From: Streptomyces sp. A1136
GTDB taxonomy: Bacteria > Actinomycetota > Actinomycetes > Streptomycetales > Streptomycetaceae
Length of the DNA: 64,000 bases
Reading direction: 5' to 3'
Assembly: GCF_004795055.1 (NCBI RefSeq)
Contig: NZ_SSBJ01000018.1
Coordinates: 62,001 to 126,000 of the forward strand
Shown here one piece after another: positions 25,439-34,635 of the stretch (position 1 is the first letter of the stretch; the number at the start of each line of letters is the position of its first letter). The notes under the pieces were generated by a model. That model was not told the DNA's origin, did no database searches, and saw only the letters and a list, made by a program, of their open reading frames with translations. Both the position numbers and the translations under genes were made by a program.

Positions 25439-27097
25439 TCAACTGCTGCCGACGGAGCGGAGGTGCGCCCGGCCCTGCTGCCGACGCTGCTCCTCCAGGT
25501 ACTTCTGCGCATCGAGCACGCGGCGCTGGCCGGTCTTCGGTGAGACACCCAGCCGCCGGGCGACCTCGGCTCCGGACAGCCGCTTGCCGGTGTCCTCGGC
25601 CTCGGCGAGCCAGGAGGCCACTTGCTCGATCTCGCGCTGGATCGGGTCCGTCTCGACCTGCTCCTCGTCGGTCTGCTGCTGCGGCACCCGCGCGGTCGTC
25701 TCACCGGACGCGGTCACCTCAGCCACCCAGTGCTGACTGTCCGCACCAGTCGGGGCCGCGAGGACGGGCTGCTCGAAGGAACGGCCCGCGGGTACGGTCG
25801 GGCCGGCATCCGTCGCGGACGCTGTCGGCGCGGGTACCGCTCCGGCGGGCAGTCGCGCTGGCTCGACCGGCGGTTCCGACAGGCTGCGGAGGGCGCTCTG
25901 TTCCCCGAAGAAGGGGTGCGGCTCCCCCGCGCCGGGCAGCTGCTCCGCGTACACCGGCGCCGGTTCCGGGGCAGTCGGCACGTCGGTCACCGGCTCCTCG
26001 ACCGCCGGTACGGAGGCCTTGTGCATGGCCGCTTCGGGTTCGGCCGCTCGGAGCTCGGCGAGTACCGGCTCCAGCAGGGCGTCGGGCAGAAGGCCGCCGG
26101 TGTCCTGGTCGGTTAGGCCGTGGTCCCGCGCGAGGTACGCCGCGAACTGCTCCGCGGACGGGATCTGGCCGTATAGGGCCATGAAGTCCTGCGCAGCAGC
26201 CTGAGCCAGGTCGACGAGGATGGGCTCGGGAATCCCGTCCCGGGCGTCGGGATTTGCAGCAGCGGGCTCGGCCGACGATTCCACTTCTCGCGGAGCGACG
26301 TCCTCGGCAAGGTGCTCTGCGACCGGGAGCAGTTCAGGCACATCGGCCGATGGGGCCAGCTCCGGCCCAGCCACAGGCTCGGGTACGGATGCGGGCTCGG
26401 GGCGGGAGCGCAGGACCGGGCTCAGGCCGGCTGCGGTCAGTCCTGCTGAGGCGGTCTGCGCGAGCGGCACGCCGATGCGGGCCAGGCGCAGCGGCATCAG
26501 GGCCTCCACCGGGGCCTTGCGGCGCCACGCCCGCCCGTACCGGGCCTGCAGCCGCGCCTGGTAGATGAGGCGATCCTGCTCCATACCGACGGCCTGCTCG
26601 TACGACCGCAGCTCCCACAGCTTCATCCGGCGCCACAGCTTGAACGTGGGCACCGGAGACAGCAGCCAGCGGGTGATGCGGACACCCTCCATGTGCCGGT
26701 CGGCCGTGATGTCCGCGATCCGGCCCACGGCATGCCGGGCCGCCTCGACGGTGACGACGAAGAGAACCGGGATGACGGCATGCATGCCGACGCCGAGCGG
26801 ATCGGGCCAGGCGGCGGCACCGTTGAAGGCGATCGTCGCCGCGGTCAGCAGCCACGCGGTCTGGCGCAGGAGGGGGAACGGGATCCGGATCCAGGTCAGC
26901 AGGAGGTCGAGCGCCAGGAGCACGCAGATGCCGGCGTCGATGCCGATCGGGAACACCAGGGAGAAGTCGCCGAAGCCCTTCTTGACGGCGAGCGCGCGGA
27001 CCGCAGCGTACGAACCGGCGAAACCGATCCCCGCGATGACCACAGCTCCGGCTACTACGACGCCGATGAGTATCCGGTGCGTACGAGTCAGCTGCAT
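25439..27097 (-). CDS. DUF2637 membrane protein with C-terminal HTH
   Basis: 552 residues. Four membrane helices in the first 130 residues, starting ILIGVVVAGAVVIAGIGFAGS and including FPIGIDAGICVLLALDLLLTW and VIPVLFVVTVEAARHAV, form the DUF2637 domain; the RITRWLLSPVPTFKLWRRMKLWE motif closes it. A long acidic Pro/Glu-rich middle leads to a C-terminal helix-turn-helix (about 505-530, LSGAEVARRLGVSPKTGQRR). DUF2637 proteins are found almost only on actinobacterial plasmids and integrative elements and are thought to act in plasmid spread or transfer. A paralogue is encoded at 46407. The soluble HTH suggests DNA tethering to the membrane. Confidence 0.8.
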   Translation of the reverse strand: MQLTRTHRILIGVVVAGAVVIAGIGFAGSYAAVRALAVKKGFGDFSLVFPIGIDAGICVLLALDLLLTWIRIPFPLLRQTAWLLTAATIAFNGAAAWPDPLGVGMHAVIPVLFVVTVEAARHAVGRIADITADRHMEGVRITRWLLSPVPTFKLWRRMKLWELRSYEQAVGMEQDRLIYQARLQARYGRAWRRKAPVEALMPLRLARIGVPLAQTASAGLTAAGLSPVLRSRPEPASVPEPVAGPELAPSADVPELLPVAEHLAEDVAPREVESSAEPAAANPDARDGIPEPILVDLAQAAAQDFMALYGQIPSAEQFAAYLARDHGLTDQDTGGLLPDALLEPVLAELRAAEPEAAMHKASVPAVEEPVTDVPTAPEPAPVYAEQLPGAGEPHPFFGEQSALRSLSEPPVEPARLPAGAVPAPTASATDAGPTVPAGRSFEQPVLAAPTGADSQHWVAEVTASGETTARVPQQQTDEEQVETDPIQREIEQVASWLAEAEDTGKRLSGAEVARRLGVSPKTGQRRVLDAQKYLEEQRRQQGRAHLRSVGSS

Positions 27098-27170
27098 CGC
27101 GTTCGTTCGTCTCCTTCGTCGAACCAGATCCGGGTTTCTAGATCACAGTCTCACCAGACCACACTCGGCT

Positions 27171-27255
27171 GCCTCCTATTACGGCGTAATAGGAGGCAGC
27201 GCCTGGTCTCCAGCAGCGTGGTCTCGGGCACCGACCTATTACGCCGTAATGGGTC
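27171..27255. promoter_or_regulatory. Two related palindromes, candidate parS centromere
   Basis: Palindrome 1 (27171-27197) has arms GCCTCCTATTAC and GTAATAGGAGGC around GGC. Palindrome 2 (27233-27255) has GACCTATTAC and GTAATGGGTC around GCC. They share a CCTATTACGsCGTAATrGG core, 60 bp centre to centre, just after the parB stop. They differ from the chromosomal Streptomyces parS (GTTTCACGTGGAAC). They could instead be operators for the DUF2637 gene. Confidence 0.55.
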
Positions 27256-27305
27256 CGGGCCCGAGACTGCCAAGATCCGGTACACATGGGCTTGGCTGCT
27301 TAACC

Positions 27306-28304
27306 TCAGAGGGTGTCCAGCAGCAGTTCGGCGACTCGCTTCACCCCGTGTGCGTCGAGTCTGCTCGTTACCGCAGCTGCCACGGATTCCGGGCTTGCCC
27401 AGTCGATTTCCTCGGCCGAGCCTTCTGCCTGTGGAGCCCGTGGTTCGGGCACCACCACCGGATCCGGGGTGGGCCCTGGCGGATTGGAAGTTGATGCCCG
27501 GTCTTCGTGCCCGTCCCCCAGAGGGCCAGAGGTCTTGGCAGGAGGTGTAGCTCGGGGTTCAGGCTGACTAGGGCTGCGCCGAGGGGACTCCGCGCGCTTG
27601 CGCTTGCGCTCCTCCTCCTGCTGGGCGCGGGCGTCGGCCGCCTCGCGTTGCTTCTCCGGAGGCAGGCTCGACAGACTTCGAACCTGAGCGACGGTTCGGA
27701 CGCCGGCTTGCAAGTCGGCCTGCAGCTCTTCCGTGAGAGCCAAAAGTGAGAGCCGTTGCGAGATGTATGACTGGCTCACTCCGATGCGCCTGCCGACCGC
27801 GCTCTGCGAACCGTGTAGCTCAACCAGCTTTTGAAGAGCGTGAGCCTCCTCCAGGTCTGTCAGTCCTTCCCGGTGGAAGTTGGCGACCCAGGCCGCTTCC
27901 AGGAGTGCCCGGTCGGTGGTGGCGAGAGCATCGTTGACGTGGACAGAGACTGATTCCAGACCAGCCTCGCGAGCTGCTTCCAGCCTGCGGTGGCCGTCGA
28001 TCACGACGTAGCTGGCTTCGGGGTCGACGTCTTGCTCCCGGCTCGGCCGGTCACGGAGGAAGGCGTCCATCCTCGCTACCGTGAGCGCCTGGATCTGCCC
28101 AACCTCGGCAAGGCTGGCGACCAGGCCGCTCAGATCTCCAAGTGTTTCCCGAGGGTTGTCGGGGTTGGAGCTGATCTCGTTCAGAGGCAGCCTGGTGGGC
28201 ACCCCTCCGCCGAAGGCGTCATCCTCGATCTGACGCCGAGTACTCCGGCTGCCGGCCGCCCGAACAAAGCTGGCGGAGGCACCCAACGTGTCACGCTTGC
28301 TCAC
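27306..28304 (-). CDS. parB: ParB-family partition protein
   Basis: 332 residues. N-terminal ParB/Srx-like domain with NPDNPRE (47-53) and the CTP-binding GHRRLEA motif (104-110); helix-turn-helix at about 165-187 (SQSAVGRRIGVSQSYISQRL); then a charged, Pro-rich linker and a C-terminal helix for dimerisation. The ATG at 28304 overlaps the parA stop. Known function: loads at parS sites, spreads as a CTP-dependent clamp and stimulates ParA. The likely sites are the palindromes just after its stop codon. Confidence 0.93.
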   Translation of the reverse strand: MSKRDTLGASASFVRAAGSRSTRRQIEDDAFGGGVPTRLPLNEISSNPDNPRETLGDLSGLVASLAEVGQIQALTVARMDAFLRDRPSREQDVDPEASYVVIDGHRRLEAAREAGLESVSVHVNDALATTDRALLEAAWVANFHREGLTDLEEAHALQKLVELHGSQSAVGRRIGVSQSYISQRLSLLALTEELQADLQAGVRTVAQVRSLSSLPPEKQREAADARAQQEEERKRKRAESPRRSPSQPEPRATPPAKTSGPLGDGHEDRASTSNPPGPTPDPVVVPEPRAPQAEGSAEEIDWASPESVAAAVTSRLDAHGVKRVAELLLDTL

Positions 28305-29455
28305 GAGATCCTCCGGGCGATCGTCCGCATCATCTGTGCTTGCTCACTGTCGGGGGCATACACCAGGAGGGGCATCTTCTGCCGGACCGCCTCCCGCTGC
28401 TCCTTGAGGTCACCCACGACTGCCAGGAGCCGCGGCTCTTCCAGCTGCTCCCAGTTGTCCAGCGAAGAGGTAGCCACGAAACCGCGCCGGGACTCGTACA
28501 GGTTGACGACGAGGCCGAGGTACTCGATCTCCATGGCGAAGTCCTCCGCCATCGCCTGGATCTGCTCGTTGAGCATGGCGAAGGCGGTCGCGGATGAGTC
28601 TTCTGCCTGAACGGGAATCACGACGCCGGACACACCAGTGGACTCGCCCTCGCGGCGGCGTGCGTAGTACAGGGCCGCGTCCATGGCTGTGCCCAGGGCG
28701 GGCGGGCAGTCGACGACGATGACGTCGTGGTCTTCTTCCAGGGGGCGCAGTGCCTTTTCCAGTGCGGATTCCTTCGTCCGCAGCTTGGACAGGGCGAGTC
28801 GCGTGTCTAGCAGGAAGGCGTCCTGGCAGGCCGGCAGCAGATGGAGGCGGCCCCCAAAACGGGGGTCACTTACCTCCACCAGCAACTCCTGGATGGGGCT
28901 GTCGGCTTCGCCGCACATGTGCCTGGCCAGGGTGTCCCGCTCCTTGCTGGGCAGTATCGTCGGCATGCCCAGCTGGTCCGTCAGGTGGCCCTGAGGGTCG
29001 TAGTCGACGAGGAGTACGCGGAGGCCGGCCTCTGCGTAGGCCTGGGCAATGCCCGCAGCAACGGCGGTTTTACCGACTCCGCCTTTCTGGTTACAGATCA
29101 CTTTGCGCTGGGGGATACCGGTGACCGGACGGTGGCGCGGGGACGGGTTGTCCGTCAGCCACAGCTGCACGGACTGGACGAGTCCTTGGACCAGAGGCAG
29201 CTTCTGTTCGGCGCAGAAGGTTCGCAGGGAGCCCCACACGCCCTCCGGCAACCATGTAGCGAAAGGAACTGCCCCGGGGGCAGGGACCGGTTGCCGGGTA
29301 ACGTCTGCCGTCATCCACCGCTCGATGGCTTGTGCCACAGCGTCCTGAATGTCGATGCCGTGTTCCGCCGCTCGAACTTTCAGCTCTTGCCGGACGGCTG
29401 CCGGCAGCTTGGAGACAACCTTCTCCCTGTCTCCGGAGGGGGTTTGGGTGACCAT
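28301..29455 (-). CDS. parA: ParA-family partition ATPase with N-terminal extension
   Basis: 384 residues. Walker A NQKGGVGKT at 122-130, Walker A-prime VDYDPQGH, Walker B VVDCPPALG. The 115-residue extension holds two segments that each look like ribbon-helix-helix units (LPAAVRQELKVRAAEHGIDI about 17-36, and TWLPEGVWGSLRTFCAEQKL about 67-86, each followed by a helix). DNA-binding extensions are known in ParA proteins that repress their own operon. parB follows with an ATGA overlap. The start sits just after an AAGGTAGG sequence. Confidence 0.93.
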   Translation of the reverse strand: MVTQTPSGDREKVVSKLPAAVRQELKVRAAEHGIDIQDAVAQAIERWMTADVTRQPVPAPGAVPFATWLPEGVWGSLRTFCAEQKLPLVQGLVQSVQLWLTDNPSPRHRPVTGIPQRKVICNQKGGVGKTAVAAGIAQAYAEAGLRVLLVDYDPQGHLTDQLGMPTILPSKERDTLARHMCGEADSPIQELLVEVSDPRFGGRLHLLPACQDAFLLDTRLALSKLRTKESALEKALRPLEEDHDVIVVDCPPALGTAMDAALYYARRREGESTGVSGVVIPVQAEDSSATAFAMLNEQIQAMAEDFAMEIEYLGLVVNLYESRRGFVATSSLDNWEQLEEPRLLAVVGDLKEQREAVRQKMPLLVYAPDSEQAQMMRTIARRIS

Positions 29456-29634
29456 GTGCCTACCTTACTAACTATCCCTGCGATGTGGTTGCACCCAGGG
29501 CGCCGAGTGTCGGCGACACTGGCCAGTCCTCGTGAACTCTGGTCAGCACCGCTCGTTGGGCATCACATCCCGAGCGAGCACCCGGCAATGTGCTGACCGC
29601 GGTCAACGACTCCCGCCGCCCCACCCCGAGCACG

Positions 29635-30390
29635 TCACTGCCGCGTCCGATGAACGGGAGTCGGCCTGCGGCGCCGCGGAGCCGGTAGATGGCGGAGGAG
29701 CTCCCACAGGGGGGTTGAGCCGCTGGCCCACACGGCCAGGAGGGCTCGGTCGACCAGGTGCAGCTGCTGGCTCCGTGCGAACTCCCGTGCTGGGCCGGTG
29801 AAACGGCCGTTGGTGACGAGGACGACCACGTCGCCGCCGTGAACGGGGCGGCCGGTCCCGTTGAGGACGTGAAGGTCCGGCGTGCCGACCGCCGCCCCGA
29901 AAGCCCCGTCGCGGCGGTGCTTGCACTGGATGACCCAGCGGCGGCCTGCCGGGTCGGTCCCCTTGACGTCGGCGCCGTTGTCGCCAGCGCCGCCCACCCG
30001 GACGGCGTCGTGGGCCCCATCGCGGCGCATCAGGTCCCGCACTGCTTCCTCGAACTGGCTGTGATGCAGACCGTCCAGGAAGCGGATGTCCCAGCCCTCC
30101 GGTCGCCGGCGCTGGGCGGTCCACGCGGAGATGCCGAGCCACGCGGCCTTCACGAGTAGCAGCGTCAGCGCTCCCGTGGCCAGGACCGCGACGGCGACGG
30201 CGCCGATCTCGGCGCCGTGAAGCCGAAGCCACTGCCGGGCCTGCGGGACAAGGACGGACACGAACGCGGCGGCCGCCAGGAGGCGGGCGGTATCGATGGC
30301 AGCCCCACCTCTGCGACGGTGCACAGGTCGGCGTCCTCGACGCGGCCGTTGCCGGGCGAGGGTGCGGGTCGGGTTTCGACGTCCGGGCAT
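29635..30390 (-). CDS. Membrane-anchored Mrr-like restriction endonuclease
   Basis: 251 residues from the ATG at 30390 (SD GGAAGG); an earlier GTG at 30489 is possible. Two membrane helices (about 34-50 and 62-82) precede a PD-(D/E)XK domain: FEEAVRDLMRRDG helix, Asp141 in GDNGADVKG, and the QCK motif at 155-157 (WVIQCKHRR). Mrr-like enzymes cut modified or foreign DNA, and a membrane-anchored subset exists in actinobacteria. Catalytic residues look intact. Site array b lies 110 bases upstream, linking it to the same regulon as the T4SS operon. Confidence 0.75.
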   Translation of the reverse strand: MPGRRNPTRTLARQRPRRGRRPVHRRRGGAAIDTARLLAAAAFVSVLVPQARQWLRLHGAEIGAVAVAVLATGALTLLLVKAAWLGISAWTAQRRRPEGWDIRFLDGLHHSQFEEAVRDLMRRDGAHDAVRVGGAGDNGADVKGTDPAGRRWVIQCKHRRDGAFGAAVGTPDLHVLNGTGRPVHGGDVVVLVTNGRFTGPAREFARSQQLHLVDRALLAVWASGSTPLWELLRHLPAPRRRRPTPVHRTRQ

Positions 30391-30501
30391 GGACGAGCCT
30401 TCCAGAAGCAGGTCGTGGCGCCCACCGGCCTGCCTAGGGCTGGCGCGTGAGCGGCCGCGCCCCACCGGATGGTGGGAATCTTCACCCACCTTCCTCAGGG
30501 C

Positions 30502-30555
30502 GGCTTGCCCGAAGGCTTGCCCCGTCCCCTAAGGGACGAGGGTGGAGGCTTGCCC
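30502..30555. promoter_or_regulatory. Operator array b: three GGCTTGCCC boxes
   Basis: Boxes at 30502, 30514 and 30547, spacing 12 and 33, as in arrays a and c. Between boxes 2 and 3 the minus strand again has TTAGGG. A 6-bp hairpin (30471-30490) follows box 1 on the gene side. Apart from this array, nothing gene-like was found in 30391-30693. Confidence 0.68.
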
Positions 30556-30693
30556 ACCGAAGGCGCGTCCGTGGTGCACGTGGCCGCCTTTGCCACGGGC
30601 AGCCCTGTCACCACGGCCGCTTCGCTGTAACCGAACGCCCCATTGGCCCGTCTGGCCATGTACGACACTCAGCAGACCCGGATCTCTAGGACA

Positions 30694-31785
30694 TCAGCGC
30701 GTAGCTTCCGGTGTCGCACCCGCGCCGCCGGATAGATCGCCTCGATCCTCATCCTCCACCAGGCACAGCTCCGGCTCCTGTTGCTCAGCGTTCTCCAGGT
30801 AGCGCGCAGCCGAAAGAATCCGGGTCTTCTCCTCAGCGAAATGCCCGATGCCCAGGTTGCACTGATGGCACAGCAACCCCCTGACTCGACCGCTCACGTG
30901 CGAGTGGTCGACGCATGGAGACAGTGTCTCCGGATCAAAGGGGCGCGAACAGATCGCGCACGCCAGATCCTGGGTCACCATCAATGCCTCGAAGTCCTCC
31001 AAGGTCATGCCGTAGTTCACCCGGAGCCACCGCTTGCGCTCCTTCTCCGCGAAGCACCGCCGACAGACACGAGTCTCCCCGTTCTCGTACCAGCCGACTT
31101 CAGCGAACACATGTCCGTTGGAACACTCCGGCGTCTCTTCCCAGCTCTTCCGAGGCCTCCACTGGTGTTCGTCCGAACCCTTGCCCTGCTGGGCGGCCCG
31201 GGCATAAGAGGCACACTCCCGGCAGGCAAGACGACCGTGTGGATCGCGGTAGGTGTTATCGTCCGTGCGATCGTGCCCGTTCGCACAGCGCTCCAAGTGA
31301 TCTTCCCGCTTCCGCTTCCCCGTGTACCTGCCCGCGTCACCCAGCGGCGCTCTACCCTGCCGGGGTACAGAGACCTCAAGATGACCGGGGGTTAAGCACC
31401 GCTTGTTCCCACAGGTCTGGCGAACCTGCTGACCCTTTCGCAAGGTCTCCCCGGTCGCCTCCTCGTACATCCAGCGGTGGAGCGCGATCTGGCGGGTCGT
31501 GCCCTCCTCTCGATACGACCGTCGGTCGCTCGTCTGTGGCCGCCCCTCCTTGCCGACCGTTCCGCTCCACACCAGGCAGTCCCCAATCTCTGCGCACTTC
31601 TCCTGAACCCACGCAACGGTGATGTCCTCGACCTCGTCACGGACATAGATCGCAGATCCGTACTTCGCCGCCCGCCTGTAGCAGGGTTGGCACATCCCGT
31701 TCCTAAGCGGCTTGTAGGGCTTCTTGCACTCGCGGCAGATCTTGGTCGCCACCGGTTCCCCAGAAATGTTGATCTCGCGCTCCAT
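30694..31785 (-). CDS. Double nuclease: HNH plus endonuclease VII-like domains
   Basis: 363 residues. A zinc knuckle opens the protein (CRECKKPYKPLRNGMCQPCY, 17-36). An HNH_3-like domain follows (ALHRWMYEEATGETLRKGQQ to CLTPGHLE, about 100-138). A middle zinc-rich segment (CANGHDR, CRECASY, CSNGH, CRRCF) links to an endonuclease VII domain (about 260-330) with YGMTLEDFEALMVTQD, CAICSRPF, CVDHSHVSG and LLCHQCNLGIGH. The domain resembles the gene at 13552. A TACCCT box six bases before the ATG and no SD suggest a leaderless mRNA. Could be a solitary nuclease or decayed homing enzyme; biological role unknown. Confidence 0.75.
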   Translation of the reverse strand: MEREINISGEPVATKICRECKKPYKPLRNGMCQPCYRRAAKYGSAIYVRDEVEDITVAWVQEKCAEIGDCLVWSGTVGKEGRPQTSDRRSYREEGTTRQIALHRWMYEEATGETLRKGQQVRQTCGNKRCLTPGHLEVSVPRQGRAPLGDAGRYTGKRKREDHLERCANGHDRTDDNTYRDPHGRLACRECASYARAAQQGKGSDEHQWRPRKSWEETPECSNGHVFAEVGWYENGETRVCRRCFAEKERKRWLRVNYGMTLEDFEALMVTQDLACAICSRPFDPETLSPCVDHSHVSGRVRGLLCHQCNLGIGHFAEEKTRILSAARYLENAEQQEPELCLVEDEDRGDLSGGAGATPEATR

Positions 31786-32217
31786 GCGGGCAGGGTAGGG
31801 GCCGGGTCTGACAGGGCCCCGGCCCCAGTGGGCTCACACCACCGATCCTCTCGGTGAGTCGGGGCCAAGGGGAGTCTCTGAGGACGCGGACTCTGAGCAC
31901 CCGAGTTGTCCAAGTCCCTCATTCCCAGTAATGGGAGGGCGGCTCGATGACCGAAAAGGCCACCAGAGACCGCCTGCGGGCCTAGCAGGTGATCGCAGGT
32001 CGATCCATACCGGGCACGCCAAGTTCGTCTGCTGTAGGGCCCATTCTGGGCGTCGCTTTTCTGAACATCTGCCCGAATAGTCAGATTGAGACCTTCGGCG
32101 GCGTGCGCTATGCCGCAAGCTCCCCAATGGAGAGCACGCCGAGAGCGGGCGGTCTTTCGGATCAGAGAGGCCGCCCACTCTCAACGCCCAGGCGTGACGA
32201 CCGGGCGCTGCTCTCCT
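31786..32217. other. Intergenic region without a supported gene
   Basis: Contains the leaderless-type promoter of the nuclease gene (TACCCT) at its left end. No coding frame, repeat or hairpin of note was found in the remaining bases. Confidence 0.4.
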
Positions 32218-34635
32218 CTACGACCAGCGCATGCCCAGGGCCGACAGCTCCTCGACCCGCTGGACCGACAACTTCCCGGCCTTGACCCGCTGCTGGCTGA
32301 TCCACGCCCCGAGCCGCACGGCTTCACCGTCGACCTCCTCGGCGTGGCTGCGCGGTACGTCGAGGTTGCCGACTCGGGCCCGGTACTGTGCAGCGGCCCG
32401 CAGGTTGTGCGCCCACAGCTCCTCCCGGGTCCGCTTGGCGGGCGCGGGATCCGGCGTGATGCCGAGCTCGGCGAGCAGCTCCTGCTGCTCCCCCGTCAGC
32501 TTCCCGAATGCCTGGCGCTGCGCGGCGGTCCACCGGCCGAGATCCTCGCCGTCCTCGATGAGGACTTCGGGACCGGCCGGGAGCGCACCGCCAGCGTTCA
32601 CGTGACGCTGAGCGAGACGGAAGGCCCGCTGCCAGTCGATGCTCCACTCCGGGCACCAGCCGGGGTCGATCTCGGCGAGGGCGGCACGGCGCTCCGGGGA
32701 CAGCGGGGCCTGCGCCCTGCGGGCGGCCGCGCGCTGGTTCTTCAACCACCGTCCGACCGGGTAGCCGTCGAAGGCTGCGTCCACGGGGGCGGCCAGGCCG
32801 ACGCTGGATTCGGCGGCCCAGGCGGTGGCCGCGGCCAGGCCCTCGTCGAAGCGGGCGTCGAAGATGCTCCAGAGGATGCCGAGCTTCTCCAGCTGCACGA
32901 TCCGGTCGCCATCGAGATTGCCGGCCTTGTAGTGGCGGCGGCAGTCGGCGATCCAGACGCCGAGCGGGAAGCCGGCGGGGGACCAGTTGTCGGGTGTCCG
33001 GAAGCCGTACTGGACGCGGAGGTCGTCGTGCTCGGCGAGATAGCGCTGGGCGGCCTGGATACCCCGGCGCCACTGGACCCGCTCCGGGTTGAGGACCCGC
33101 AGCTGCACGAAGCTGGCCAGCTGGTTCGCGTCGCGCGGCTGTGAGAACCGTAGGAGCTCGCGGGCGGGCACGCTCACCGTGGGCTGTTCGTCGTCCCGGG
33201 TACCGCCCTTGACGGCGGGCACGGGGCCGGGGTTGCCGGTGTCTGCGGGGGTCGATGCGCCCGGGTTGGTCAGCTGTTCGATGCGGGTGTCGTGGGCGCG
33301 CAGCGCGGCGAGGAGTTTGGCCAGGCCCGCGTACGCGGGGGAGGTGAGCATGGTCTCGGGGGTCTCGCCGGTGGCGAGGAAGGCCGGCACGACGAGGGTG
33401 GCGATCTTTCCTTCGCCGGGGTGCATGCGCAGCGCGCGGCCGACCGCCTGGACCAGGTCCGGCATTGAGCCGCGGACGTCGCAGAAGACGACACCGTCGC
33501 ATTCCCGGGTGTCGACGCCTTCGCCGAGGACCTTCACGCTGGCGATGAGCGAGAGCCGCGCGTCCTGCCCGCTGTTGGTCAGGCCGGCTGCGAACTGGGT
33601 CAGGACACGGCGCCGGTGGGCCGGCTTGTGCTCGCCGTGCAGCCACTGCGCCCACACGGCAGCGTCCTCGGAGAGGGCCGTTCCGCCTCCCTGGCGGTGG
33701 AGTTCGCGGGCCTTGTCGGGTAGGCCGGCGGCGAAGGCCTCCGCCTCGGAGACCCGCTGGTGGAAGGAGAGCACGCGGCGCAGGCCCTCTTCCTCGGCGG
33801 CTTTGAGGGTGGCCGCCTGGAGCGCGCCGAGCCGCAGGCCGCGCACCGCGTCGGAGCTTTCGTCGGCGGCCAGCATCGCGGCGTTGAGCTGGTGGTCCTG
33901 CACATCCACGACCACGACCTGGTACGGCGCGACGATGCCCCGTTCGATCGCGGTCTCCAGCGGCAGGTGGTAGGCGACGCGGCCGAAGAGGCCGTCGGGG
34001 TCGTCAGTCATGGACGCGACGAGCTCGCCGTCCTCTTCGTCACCGTCGCCGGCGGCCCAGATGCGGGGGGTGGCGGTCATGTAGAGGCGCGCGGCGGCCG
34101 GGATCCGGGTGTTGTCGTGGACCACGGCCCAGGGCTTGCCCGCTCGTCCGCTGGTGCGGTGCGCCTCGTCCACCACGATCAACCCCCAGGAGGGCAGGCC
34201 CGATTCGTGCGCGGCCTCCAGGATTCCGTTGCCGAGGGAGGCGTACGTCGCGAAGACGGTGACACGGCGGTCGTGGGCGGTGAGCTGTACGAGGGCGTGC
34301 GGGTCGGTGGTGTGCGGGAACCCGGTTTCGTGGTCGTCGAGGGAGGAGACGCCGACGAAGGCGCCGGTGCGGCCGCCGTCCCGCCAGGCACGGGCCGTCT
34401 GGTCGAGGAGGTCCAGGGAGGGGACCAGGACCAGGACGCGGTCCCCGCCGACCTGCTCGGCGGCGCGTACGGCGACGAGGGTCTTGCCGCTGCCCGTGGC
34501 CATGATGACCTGAGTGCGCAGGCCGGTGGCCGGGGGCTCGGCGGGGGAGCGGGGGGTGAGTTCCTCGATCGTGCGGGCCAGGGCCTCGCTCTGGTGGGGT
34601 CGCAGCGGTGGGGGAGCGGTGCGGGTCTCGGTCAT
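32218..34635 (-). CDS. DEAD/DEAH-box helicase with helicase-associated repeats
   Basis: 805 residues from the ATG at 34635 (ATGA overlap). Q-motif-like LRPHQSEAL, motif I MATGSGKT at 45-52, motif II VVDEAHR, motif III MTATPR, motif VI QAVGRALRMHP. The C-terminal third has helicase-associated (HA) repeats with W..G...LG.WI patterns (FPLGVWIADCRRHYKAG, YPVGRWLKNQRAA, VRLGAWISQQRVKAG). Such helicases are frequent on Streptomyces linear plasmids and near chromosome ends, with proposed roles in replication, conjugation or defence. It is the last gene of a three-gene operon starting at 35239. Confidence 0.87.
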   Translation of the reverse strand: MTETRTAPPPLRPHQSEALARTIEELTPRSPAEPPATGLRTQVIMATGSGKTLVAVRAAEQVGGDRVLVLVPSLDLLDQTARAWRDGGRTGAFVGVSSLDDHETGFPHTTDPHALVQLTAHDRRVTVFATYASLGNGILEAAHESGLPSWGLIVVDEAHRTSGRAGKPWAVVHDNTRIPAAARLYMTATPRIWAAGDGDEEDGELVASMTDDPDGLFGRVAYHLPLETAIERGIVAPYQVVVVDVQDHQLNAAMLAADESSDAVRGLRLGALQAATLKAAEEEGLRRVLSFHQRVSEAEAFAAGLPDKARELHRQGGGTALSEDAAVWAQWLHGEHKPAHRRRVLTQFAAGLTNSGQDARLSLIASVKVLGEGVDTRECDGVVFCDVRGSMPDLVQAVGRALRMHPGEGKIATLVVPAFLATGETPETMLTSPAYAGLAKLLAALRAHDTRIEQLTNPGASTPADTGNPGPVPAVKGGTRDDEQPTVSVPARELLRFSQPRDANQLASFVQLRVLNPERVQWRRGIQAAQRYLAEHDDLRVQYGFRTPDNWSPAGFPLGVWIADCRRHYKAGNLDGDRIVQLEKLGILWSIFDARFDEGLAAATAWAAESSVGLAAPVDAAFDGYPVGRWLKNQRAAARRAQAPLSPERRAALAEIDPGWCPEWSIDWQRAFRLAQRHVNAGGALPAGPEVLIEDGEDLGRWTAAQRQAFGKLTGEQQELLAELGITPDPAPAKRTREELWAHNLRAAAQYRARVGNLDVPRSHAEEVDGEAVRLGAWISQQRVKAGKLSVQRVEELSALGMRWS

